DNA of 64,000 nucleotides from NCBI GenBank assembly GCA_948474755.1, contig CAOLHI010000932.1, positions 124,001 through 188,000 of the forward strand, read 5' to 3'. The position numbers and the translations under genes are program-made. This DNA is from Ctenosaura bakeri (lineage: Eukaryota; Chordata; Lepidosauria; Squamata; Iguanidae). Below are positions 13,301-25,300 of this stretch, piece by piece. A model generated the notes under the pieces. It was not told where the DNA came from. It saw only the letters and a program-made list of their open reading frames with translations, and did no database searches. How positions within the stretch are numbered: position 1 is the first letter of the stretch; each line of letters opens with the position of its first letter.

Positions 13301-16300
13301 TTATTTGTTACACTGATGCAACTAACATTCAAAAATTAAGAGTCAGTGGTTATGAATTAATTTCTATGTTCGGTTTCTACACTGGCAACATGACCAAGCA
13401 GCTATAGATCTGCCATTTCTGCACATTTTTATGGTCAGTTTGATTTCTTTCGTCCTGAAGGAAGTGTAAACATCAGGTTTGCAATACTCATATTCGTGTT
13501 CATGGAATCATGTCACATTAACTCTTTAGTTACTGTTTCCAAACCAATCAGTAGAAAAGCTTAAGAGTTAAGATCCTTCAGCCAGCAAACCACAATTGAC
13601 AAAACAGTCACATAGTTAGTATCCACTCCTTGTTCAACATTTCCTTCTCACTCATGGATGTGGTTTGGATCCTTTAGGTATCCAAGTGTCCAATAACTTC
13701 CTCAACTAAGGCCATTTTGCTCAACTTGAGTACTGGCATTATCAGACAAAGCACTTGCTGTTGGTGACTGTTCTACTGCTCCAAATCACAGGGCTCGATG
13801 TGTGAGCACTGATGCCATAAGCTCGAGCACCACAACTGCTCCTTCCAGCTCCAGAACAAGCATTACAACAGTATGTCACATTAGAAAAACAAGAAGAACA
13901 GGAACACAACACTGTGACTGTGCATGATCCATGTGAAAACACTTTGTACACAATGAGATCTCAAGAAAAGAAGAACCCTTGTCTAAAATTTGACTGAGGA
14001 ATTTGCAATTTGACAAGAAACTAAAATTTTTGTTGGAGTAAATTTCCTCATGTCTACTTCTAAGTAAGTCCTATTGAAAATGGCGGCATTCACTTCTGAG
14101 CAAAGGCATGTGGAACTGCCTATAAAACAAAAACAAGATACCAATAATTATGAACAACAAAAAGGCAGAAGACAATAATTTCCAACAGCTGTCACAGTTC
14201 TTCTCTTTATTTCTAAATTACACTTCTCCACATGCATAAAAACAACTACAAATACTATTAGCCAAAGTACAGAATGTGATGATACTAGAACAGCACGTTA
14301 TCTAAAGGTGATGCCATACTTTTTGTCACTTGATAACAGTTTTCCTCTGTCTGCCTCCTTGAAAATTTTCTTACTCATTAGGAAAAGTTTTTCTGGTCCA
14401 TATTCATAAACCAGTTGCCCTCATTCCTGATGCCATGACTACCTCTTCATTTGGTCAAAAACATCTGCTTTCATGTCTCTTTGGGACTCCCCATAGACTG
14501 TGATGCTGCCACCAGAATCTGCCTCTAGTCACATCTCTGAATCCCTGGATCATCCCAACCCCTAAACTGCACTGTGGGAACAAAGGAGAATATGATAGAT
14601 TTCCAATGCAACATGGCACACTATTTCTACTCTGTTTAGAAAATTTGTCTGTTTCCTTTGCCACTAGCATTGGCTGCAAGCAATTCAGATAAAAGAAAAC
14701 ATAGTGGCTTACTGAACTCCAAAGAAAAGCCCGTCCCATTGGTAAAAAAAGAGAGATGCACTTTAAAACCAGACAGTCATCTGCCCAGTACCCCTAAAAA
14801 CCTTACGGCTGTTCTGGCCCATGATACTTCCTTGTTTGCAAGACTTCACTATTTCACCCCATTCAGTAATAAAGGACAGGCCATTGGTACATGCTATGAA
14901 GCAATCAAATCATTGTTGTCACTGATACAGCTCTATAAAGAGGCTGTAAGTGCAAGCCCTAGCAAACTAAACCCTGAAACAAAACCCTGAATGATACACA
15001 TATACAGAGGTATAAAGGATTGTGCATGTTATGAAACATAGTTTCTAAGCCCTGGATTTAATCATGAGAATGTTTTACACGAGAAGGGAAAATGAGAAAA
15101 CAGCCAGAAGGCAGAAGATTAAATGGATTAATGAAGGAGAAGAATTTAACTTGGTGTTTGCCCTTACATGTTGAATGTGTTCTTGGGATACAGTTTATAC
15201 ATCTATATTATAGCATCCCAGTTGTATTTGATAATCCACATAATTATACAGAATAGTAAGTGCTTCACTTTTACATTTGAAATCCAAATGCGCTTGGGAT
15301 GTTAAACTACAAATATTATCATTAGTCAAAACTTTGACACAAAGTTAATTGGTTTACTTTATCTGGACCAGTTTTGCTCTATTTTTCATTGACACAGAAG
15401 GCAAGAGTGGGCAGCTGAGGTGACTACATGCAAGTTTATGAAAACCAGACAGAAAAACTAGACTTTTTTTTTTTTTTTTTGGGCCAGGGCAATTGATGCC
15501 TTTTGGGAACAGAAATATAACCATAATTATTTTTCACTTCCTGCTCAAAGGAGGATAGCCAAACTGTCTTTCACTATTTAAATCTACAATATATGAGTCC
15601 TAATACATTTGAAATATTGCAAAGATAAAAGTTACTATTATGCTTAAGTTTTCATGACTAGGAATGGACTTGGAGATCTTCATAACAGGAATAGATGTAT
15701 GATTTAACATATGGTCAGCTATACCAAGCTTTTGAGATAAAGTAAATTTAAAATAATAAATGAATTTGAATTATGCATGTTTTACATATTTGCTTGGTTC
15801 TGCTTATGATGTAGTAGATGTCAAAGCTGTTCACCTAAAAAAGATCAACCTGAAAAAACTAAACGAATCAATTGCTAGTTGTAAATTACTATTCATGAGT
15901 CTGCACTAGATGGGACTAGTAATTGGATTCAGGTTTTAGAGGCTCCCAACCTGAGCTGTTGATGATAATGGAAAATATTTACACTTAACATAAATTCCAG
16001 GAAAAATCCAAATATGCTTAGATGACTTCTATGACTTGACTTCCTGTATGATAATCTACCAGTCATGGGAGTCATTCAAACAGTCAGGCTAATAAATTGA
16101 CCCAGAATATATTACTCCAGAAAGAGGTATTCTAGTTTTATACTCATTATTTGGAATGGAATTTGAGTGAATAAAGGAAGCTGAATGAAGGTCAAGGAGC
16201 TAATCAAGAGTGGAAGTTACAAAAATCTTTTGGACATGACATAAAAACAATCTATTCCAATCTATTCTTTGTCTCTCTGTTTCCAAGTCCTTTACTAGAC

Positions 16301-19300
16301 AAAGCTTCCTTCTACTTTAAGTAATGGTTCCCTGGAGGAGGTCATTTGTAGGTGGTGGTTATCATCATTAGGATGATAATTTATTCTGGGGAAGAAATTT
16401 TAGAATGACTCAAGTTTGATTACGATATCAGATTTCTCAACTGGAGTGGAAGCTTTTGAATTTCATTGAATTCTTCAAGAAACGCCATTAGGCCTTATTA
16501 AAATTACTTTTAAGTTAACAATTAGTTGTAAAACATGATTACGTTGTGCATTAATTTAATGTAGGTACCTGCTTCAACCATTATATCATCAAATGGTGAA
16601 CAACTTCCTCTACTCATTCCCCACTCTCCAAGGATTCAGCAATCAAAGACAGATGCTAACTAAGTCATAATAATTTTCACAAAGAATCAACAATTTCTGG
16701 ACTTTAGCATCCTCTTTTTATTGCTTCCTGGTATTTTGTATTGTATCTAAAAGCCACATACACGTAATACTTTTAGTGAGTTCCTCAGCCTTCCTTATAA
16801 TGATGGGTTACCTACAGAACACTTATTCCCACTGAAGAAAACAAAATTAAAAACAAACAGGCAAAAACTAGGTCTGAGATATGGTAGAGAACAGAAGTTT
16901 TTTAAAATATTTAATATTGCATTTGTAAACAGCAAATGTACAATATAGTGTGGTTCATTTAACATTTCATGGATGATCCCTGTAGTATCCATAAAGCAAA
17001 AGAACCCTGTCCACATCTGGGTTGAAAAGTGCCCCTCTGACTTCCAGTTCGATTGTGAGAGCTGGGAGTCACGATCTTCAGCGCACCATTCTGAAGACTG
17101 CTGCTGCTGCAGGCTACTGATGGAAGCCGGTTTGTCTGGTATCCCAGAAGAGGGAGGTCTGGTTAGAGATGGACAGGTGACAAAGCCTAGACTGATTCTT
17201 TCTGCTGACCACGGAAGGTCGAAGTAGAAGAAGCAGACGGAGGCTGCTGCCGCCATTGACAGCTCACCTGCAGCAGAAGGGAGGGCGAAGGAATTCCTTT
17301 CTCCCATTATCCCAGCCGCCAAATCTTTTCCAAGCTTTCTTTTGGTAAATATAACAATATCATTCTTATTATACCAAATTGGAAGACCTACAAAAAGGAC
17401 AGTGAGACCTCCCTTCTAAGGACCAATCTGCGGTAGGAAATTGTGAGGTCTTACAGGACATGCCTCGTCTCTTCTAAGTAAGAGATAATAAACTTTTTTT
17501 TGCCGTAGATGAATTGGAAGGCAAACTGGAAGTGGCAAGAAATCCCAAGCAACTAAACAATTGGAAATTTATTTTTTATTCTTGCCACTTATTGTAGAAT
17601 TATGACATTTGTTTTCCAGCTGCCAGCTGCTGGTTTCTTCCTTCTTTTCTCCTCCCGAACTTACTGACTTAAAGGGGAATGTCAAACGCCAAATGCCAAA
17701 TGCAAAGCTTCTAAAGCGCTATGATGCCAAAACACTAAAGTTTCAGAGATTTGATAGAAGCTAGAGGAATTCTCAGGTTTTGTGATGGATGAGCATTAGA
17801 ATATACTCTTCCCTTTCTGGACTTGTGCATTTTTGAGAAAGGAAGCTACAGAGCTGAGCAGTTTTGGGGAAATCCAATGTCCATTTCCCTTTGACTGTTT
17901 GATATTAGAGAAAGACTGCAAAATTACTAAAACTCAGTGAACTGTTGTATTACATGTATGTGTTAATAAGAACACTGGTTATATCTGAGAAGTAAGGAAG
18001 AAAGGAAGGAAAGGAGATGCTTGCCAACTTGAATTTGTATATATATTGCATTTTTACCTCATGAACTGTTTGATGATACACTACAAACTTACTGAAGAAA
18101 GAAGGTAAGAAGGAAAAGAAAATATAATATTAGCTGTTGTTTAAGAACCTATGAGAAATAGTAAGGGGAGCATAGAGGAGAAAAGAAGAGAAAAGAAGAG
18201 AAAGCAACAGGAGAAGAAGGGAGGAAAGAAAAAGGAAAAGGGGAAAAAAAAAGAAGAGTGAAAGGATTCTGAATCTAACATAGAACCTATTTTGGACTTA
18301 GTATTTGTGGAATATATGGACATTATTCTGAAGAATCACCCACTTTACTGATGTAATATTGATTGAACATGGATTTGATTTAGGAATTGACTTTAAATTT
18401 GATAAATGATTTGGTGTATGCTGATTTTCAACTTGATATCTGACTTAGTTTTGATTTATTCTATATGCACAATATAAAGGGTTATTGCTATATAGAAATA
18501 GAGCAAATTGATTTGATTATATGGAATAAAAAATAAATAAATTGACAATTCAGATAATTCAACCTAGGTGGTGATTGTAGTATAATGGTATAATAATATA
18601 ATGCACATCTAACAGATTATTATTTATATTGTCATAGACTTAATTGATTTAATTGACTATTAATTAATTGTTAACTAATAAGTGATTATCTTTTTTAATG
18701 ATTATGAAATATAAATATCAAAACAGATTACCAATCAGTAATGATCAGAGGTTGTAGATGATTTAAGGAAATTAGTTGTATTAATTCTGTGCAGATGTAT
18801 CAAATCTGTGTATGCTTGTAAGAAATATAACTTTGTGTAAATTAATATAATATGAAAAATTCATAATTCTAGAAATTGGTAAACTCATAACCCTAACACT
18901 ATATAATAAGCATTAACTTAATCAAAATCAGCATATATAACAAATAACAATTGGAAAGACCCTAATTTCTGTAGTGGTACTGGACTAATACGTATAAGAT
19001 GTCAAAAATGAGGTCAGGCAAGGTTAGAGTTACTGACCCGCAAGGAAGAAGAGATTCAATTGATGAGCCTCTGGATTATCCAAAAAAAAAAAAAAAAGGG
19101 AGGAAATGAGAATTCACATGCTTGAAATAAGGAAAGATTTAAGAATACTGAAAATACAAATGCTGGATGGACAGGAAACCCTTGGTCAAGTTAAATAAGA
19201 TACAGTCCAAAATAGAAAAGATATAGAAATTAATAAAAAAGAAATTTCTACTACAAAACAGATAATGGATACTTCTGCAACTGATATGGACAAACAATTT

Positions 19301-22300
19301 GACTGACTGGCATTACTTGAGCAAAAACAAATGGAGTCATGGATTAGACTTCGGTGCCTGGAGGAAAAATCCAATGAGGAACTCAGGAAAAGGATAGCAA
19401 AATTACTGGTTGAGTTCCTAAATAGCAGAAGAAAACATTAATAGTGAAATAGATACAACTTACAGAGTTAACTCTGCAGTTGCCAGGAAACGAGGATTAC
19501 CTAGGAATGTGGTAGTACAATTTAGTAGGAAATCTATCCGAGACAAGATTTTGGAGGAGCATAATAAAACCTCAATTGAAGATTTTGGTAAATGGCTGAT
19601 TCTACTATGAAAAATTCCAGTAAGAATTTTGCGAAAAAGGAAAGACTACGACTTTCTCGTATCTAAGTTAAAAGATAATCACATAGTCTTTAGATGGGAC
19701 TGACTTGAGGGGGTTCTTTTTACTTTTAATGGTCAGAGGAATAGATTAAATTCTATTGAAAAAGACCAAGATTTTTTACGAAAGCATCGAGCCGACCTAG
19801 ATAAGACGAAATCACCCCCTACAAATATGGACTCAGTGTCAAAGGAAGAGGAAAAACTGTCAATGGAAAGAAGACCGGACTTTGAATCTCAATTAAAATG
19901 GACAGCATACTTAGAAGACATCGAACATCTAGAAACAAGTCTTATTGATCTTGACTTTGAAGAACAGATCTTGACTAAAGATAAGTGAAGATGAAGCTTA
20001 AAATTATAACTTAGAATGTTAATGGTCTGAATTCAATTGTTAAACAGAAAAAAATCTTTCATTATCTCAAGAAAATTAACCCAGATGTTTGTTGTCTTCA
20101 GGAAACACATTAAAAAAAAAGTGCCCCTCTGTTCCACATTGCAAAACAGTGCAAATCATTGTGTCTGTTGTCATTCTTCTAACAACAGGGAAAAGTGGGA
20201 GATAAATCCAGCTTGATAGGTAGAAAAATACATTTCTAAGCTTCTAGGGAGAATGTAGAACATGAGAGGTTCAAAAAAAAAGTTACTTTTTGGACAATAT
20301 CTTCCAAGATTCACAGATAGCAATGGGAGATACTGGGCATCATAGCAGAAAAACGAAAGAAAACATTTACAGGCCCTGAACAAAACAGACAACAAGCCCA
20401 TACAATCAAGCATTGACTTGTACATCCATTCACCCAGCTTGAGAATTTTAACATGCTACTGGTTTTTTTTAAAAAAACATTCTGCTGAAATTTTGAAACT
20501 TAAATAAAATAGACCAGATGTGAAGATTCTCTTAAATTTTTAAAAAAATTTGTGTGGTTTGTTAAAATTTTATTCATTTGTACTGCTTGAACGTTCCAAA
20601 ATACCATCCAGCCAGACTGCTTTCATATTTGTTCTGAGAATGAATTTTGCACAGATGTAATGCTTAAAAAGTGAACTGCACTATGAAATAGCTATACCAA
20701 TTGAGTAAAATGATTTGTACAGTGTCTCTAACCTGTAGAAGATAACAACACCCCATTGAAAATTATAATACTTACAGATGGGATAGTGACACAAGATCAT
20801 TAAAAGACCCTTCAGGGATGCTGGAAATATCATTGCCATGAAGAGTCCTGAAACAAGATGGAATAATATGACATTACAATAAACCCCACCAAATATTGTG
20901 TTGAGAGACAGAGGTGTATTTAACTATTTTTCAAGACCTATCACACATGCAACAGCATATTTGTCACCTTCAGAAATGAAAAATAACATGATTTATTTTA
21001 AAAAAATACTTCTTATTAAGAGAATTGGGAAATCACATATAACAGCCTAATCTGTGATAACTGAAGTCGCTGTCAGAGCTGCTGATGACGAGCAGCAGCT
21101 GTTGGTCCCTGTGGCTCTGGCTGGAGATGAGTCCTGCAGCTCAAGAGCTCCCCCTGCTGCCAGGGACCAAGCAGGCTTGGATGTTCCTCTGCCGGCTCCT
21201 TTAGGGCAACAGGGATCCAATTCTGAAGATGGTTTGGAGCCTGTGCCGATCGGCCCACAAACAAGGCAGAGACTCAAGAGAGCTGAGCAAAGGGAGGCTT
21301 CCTTGATTAAGTTCAAGAAGCAGTGACTGGCCACACCTGTGTCTTGGGCTATATAACTGCCTGCCTGGAAGCCTTCCTTTACTTGTGGCAAACTTTCTAT
21401 AAGCTCTTTCCTTGCTTCCTGCACCTGGCTCCTGATACCTTGGATTGATCTTGTGGCTCCAGACCCTTGGATTTTGGACTCTGACTATGGCTTTTGCTTG
21501 TTGCTCTGGCTTAGGTAAACGGACTGCCCATGAGCAATTGCTTGCTTGACTCCTCCTGATGGGACTTTGCTATCTCTCCCACTCCCTTCTCTGGTCTGGC
21601 TTGCCACCTGGGTCTCTGACCTTGACATAATCTCTTTCATCAAGCCTTTCATGAGAATGCAAACATGCAATTGTATTAATGAAAAACTCAGGCTCAGATC
21701 CATAGACTTGCATTTGCAGAGAGGACACAAGGGTTTGCAGCATCATATACTTCTTCCAGTACCTAAAAGGGTCTGAGAACTTGTCCAAGTGAGAAATTCT
21801 TCTAAGACCACAATGATACCACATTGCAAGAAGAGTTACTATGGTGCAGATCAGATGGTCTGATGGCATAATCATACTTAACCTGTACCCCCTGGAGCAC
21901 AAATTCCAAAGGTCAAATGGAATAGCAGTTCACATTTATTAAGCATTTATGTTCACTAGAGAGCTAATTGAGATTACTACTTAACTCAGGATAGGAAATG
22001 AACTAGCTAGAGCTGTACTTTTGGGTTCTGAGTGAAGTAGGAAGCCATATTAGATTTAACCACATTTAATCCTGTGACTTGATACCTGGCTGACTGATAA
22101 GAAATGAAATACATTTGTTCTTTGTTTGGCTTTTCCTAATAGATTATTTTAAGCAGGTATTATTTTAACATTTTAGCCGTTAATCTTTAGGAAAAAATAT
22201 TTTTTTAGCAAGAAGAAAAGATTCTGTCCAGGTTTAATGCTGAACCAGGTGCTAATTTGTTATAGATACTAATTTGTCATTATTAATATTAGGATTTATT

Positions 22301-25300
22301 TACATGCTGTGTACTTTAACTCTAGAAATCTTGGCACGGGCACTGTATTGTTTGAATTATAGAGATCTTTTGTTTCAAATGGTTCAAACTTCAGTTTGAA
22401 ACACAATTAACCAAAGGAAAACTGATTTTCAATTTATTCTTTTGGCTAATTTTGGCATTTGTTTATACATGAAAAAAAGGCTAAATCCACTCCATTGTTT
22501 TCATTTTTGTCTGCACTGTTTTTCTTTGAAGAACAACATAGTAAAATAATATTCTGCAATAGTTTGCTCATACGAAATTAAAACAAGAAGTTGTTGAACA
22601 TAGTTCAGAGAAACCACAGACCATTTAACTGAAGTTTGATCTTAAAGAAAGAGTTTAAATATTGTTATCAAAAATACAGAAGAAATATATTTCAAGCACT
22701 TTACATTTTTAAAGTAGTAAAGTGTTACCTGGTGAATTTTATTCACAACAAGCACAATCCCACTCTAACACTTGAAGATGCCATGATGCAAAATGTAGAG
22801 CAAATAAATTTCTGTTGAAAGGTTGCCTCTAACCATTTTTTGTGTTTACATGACTTTGGATCTCCAGAAGAAACAGAACACACTCCCATGACTCTGACAT
22901 TGTATTGCCTATATCACCAATGGGCTGGACCCAGTGCAATCCCAGATGGGCAAAATAGCTGTGGCCTCAATGACTTGACACTAGGCAATCTGAATCTGTT
23001 CAGAATCCAAACTATGCTTGAGCTAAGGGTGTTGGAAATTATCTACTTAGAAATTACCTTCATCCTGTCTCAGTGCTGACATTGGGGCTGCAGCCTTGGA
23101 CTGGAGGAAGTTCGGATGTGGTATAGCCTGGCTCCTGACTATTTTGTGTCCTATTTTTTTCCTAACCCTTCTGAGAGCAGCCAGCAGAGTTCTGCCAGCA
23201 GGCCTCTGACATCAGTTGGCAGGAAAGAATTTTTGTTGGCAGGTGGTGATTTCTGCCAAAAGAAGAGGTTTGTGCCTAATTCTAATCTCCTGTAACAGGT
23301 TCATCTTTGAATTAGAACCGTACTCCCCTCAGGTGAACTAAATCTCACTAAAACTGGAGAAACTGCCAAGTCGCAACTTAATTTTCATTGATTGCAATGA
23401 GAACTATGTGCAACTAATTATTTATTTATTTATTTATTTATTTGTATCCCGCCTCTTCATATGGATCGAGGCGGCGAACAACTTACAAATAGCATGTATT
23501 TCGAAACATTTCTATACATGCCCCCAACAAGCTGGGTACTTAATTTGGGTTAAACCTAGTGAATTCAACAGTGCATTTGGTTATACACTGCTAGTTCAGT
23601 GCATACACATTGGAAATATATATTAAAACAGGTAAGCATGTGACATTGATTGTTTGCATGTTTTTTTCTGTGTTGTGCTACAGTGTGTTATAAATAACCA
23701 AGGCAAATTAACTAACATTGAAACACTTTCCACTTGGGAAATTCCAGTGACCTATTTTGGAAAGGATGGAGGACCAACACTGCATTTGTGGGGAACATAA
23801 CACATTGTACAAAATGTACAGTCAATGAAGAGTTCCACACAATCCCAATTTTCTTATGGGTATACCTTTATAACACATGTTTCTCTGTTATGCTCACATC
23901 CTTAGTTGTACATGTTTTTTAAAAAAATCACCTAAAATGTAACAGATGAAGATGTGCTAGGAGATATTTTGACACCTACGTTAAATTTAGTTTTCAGGAG
24001 GGCATTCTGACAGGATAATTTCCCTATTTAATATTGACAGACCATGCCTCCTAGCAAACAAAACAATTAAGAAAGGAGTGGTTCATGCATGAAGGAGACC
24101 GGTTACCTGCACATCAAATCCAGATGGACAATGAGTTATGTGTCCTTTCTAAAAAGAAACCTGAAAATGTCGAATTTCTTTTGCCGATTATTTCTTACTG
24201 GGGTTCTCTTGGGAACCCTGACAATAAATAAGTGACACTAACAGATTGCATGCTGTCGCTCGGAAGCATTTTTCCCGCTCAGGAGAATTGATTTTTAATA
24301 ACAACGTAGATGACATGTGGCGAGGGTTGTCGCTGACACCAGAGTTTTGTAGACCATAATAAATCAAATCAATCTGGAGGTTTCCAAACACACCAAAAGA
24401 GAAAATACTCATTCATGCTTCATTTCCCTTCCGTACAGGACTGAGAAAGCTCCATGTTATTTCTTTCAAAGCAAGAGGCATTCCAAAATATGATAAAGCA
24501 GGTCTTTGAAGAGACAGCTTCTGGAATTTTTAAAACTGACCCTTACGTATTAATCACTTTCTTTCCTTGTGTTGGGGGCATACAAGTAATATTGATTTGG
24601 CCACAACTTAGCTCTTGCTTAGTTGTGAACAAAATTTCATACCAATCAATTACTAAAGGTAGTGAATTATCTCCCAAATAACTTCCCAAAGCTATTAGTT
24701 AACACTTTGTAGTAGTTTCAGAGAGGTGGTTAAGATTCATTGTGGACTTAGCATCTTTGCTGGAACTCATCATGTGTGAAGTTGCCCTCAGCAAACTCTG
24801 TACATTCTTTTTCTGTATCATCAAGTGGCAGCTTATGGTTTATGCGAGTCAGGTATACTCAGTCTCCAAGAGGCCTACCAGTCACTCTTGCTCCCTCTTC
24901 CACCTGTTGGCCATAAGACACGTTATCTCAGAATGGCACACAGCCTATTCATGAGGAGGAAAAAGAGAAGAAACTGTATGAACCAGGGATAGCCCATGTG
25001 CTTCTGATAGGTTTCACCCCAAAGATCACCTAACTATTTGTGGTATAAATTTATACCACCTTGAGTCCTGCATTTGGCGAATGGGGAGGATATTTAATAA
25101 ACCGACATCAAATATGCAAATATAGCTAATGCACAAGCCATTAGCTATAGTTTCTTCTCCACATCCTAGTCCACAACCAATGAAGGAAACTGAAGCTTCT
25201 GCCCCATTACTTTTACATTTTGCCCTACATTCATATTCTCAGCGTTCTCATTTCCAGCTTTTGCTACGATGATGATCAGACACATGCAATTTAATGGTTA

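Larger units (their letters stand above)
17025..20131 (+). mobile_element. L1 retrotransposon, 3'-truncated: 5'UTR, ORF1 and the first codons of ORF2
   Basis: The element occupies 17040-20116 between two copies of AAAAGTGCCCCTCTG (17025-17039 and 20117-20131), its target-site duplication. The first ~1.95 kb is non-coding and holds a polypurine tract at 18168-18260. A decayed ORF1 follows (18999-19988). ORF2 begins at 19991 with the endonuclease motif NVNGLNS and breaks off at CLQETH, where an A run joins the right duplication. The rest of ORF2 and the 3' UTR are absent. The copy is antisense to SLIT3 and lies in the intron upstream of the D4 cap exon. Confidence 0.88.
10222..20775 (-). other. 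SLIT3 intron between last D4 LRR and D4 LRRCT
   Basis: The intron is 10,554 bp. It holds the Tigger element, two fragments of the TGCAATCC-type repeat, the TTCC microsatellite, a poly-T run and the truncated L1. About 13400-17000 contains nothing else that I recognise. Confidence 0.85.

Noticed and set aside
14658..14990. 110-codon plus-strand open frame
   Set aside because: No recognisable domain, no codon-use or conservation signal available, and it is antisense in an intron. Chance is the simplest explanation.
16795..17322. 175-codon minus-strand open frame
   Set aside because: It runs antisense through the L1 5' UTR and across the target-site duplication into the intron, so it is not a natural unit.
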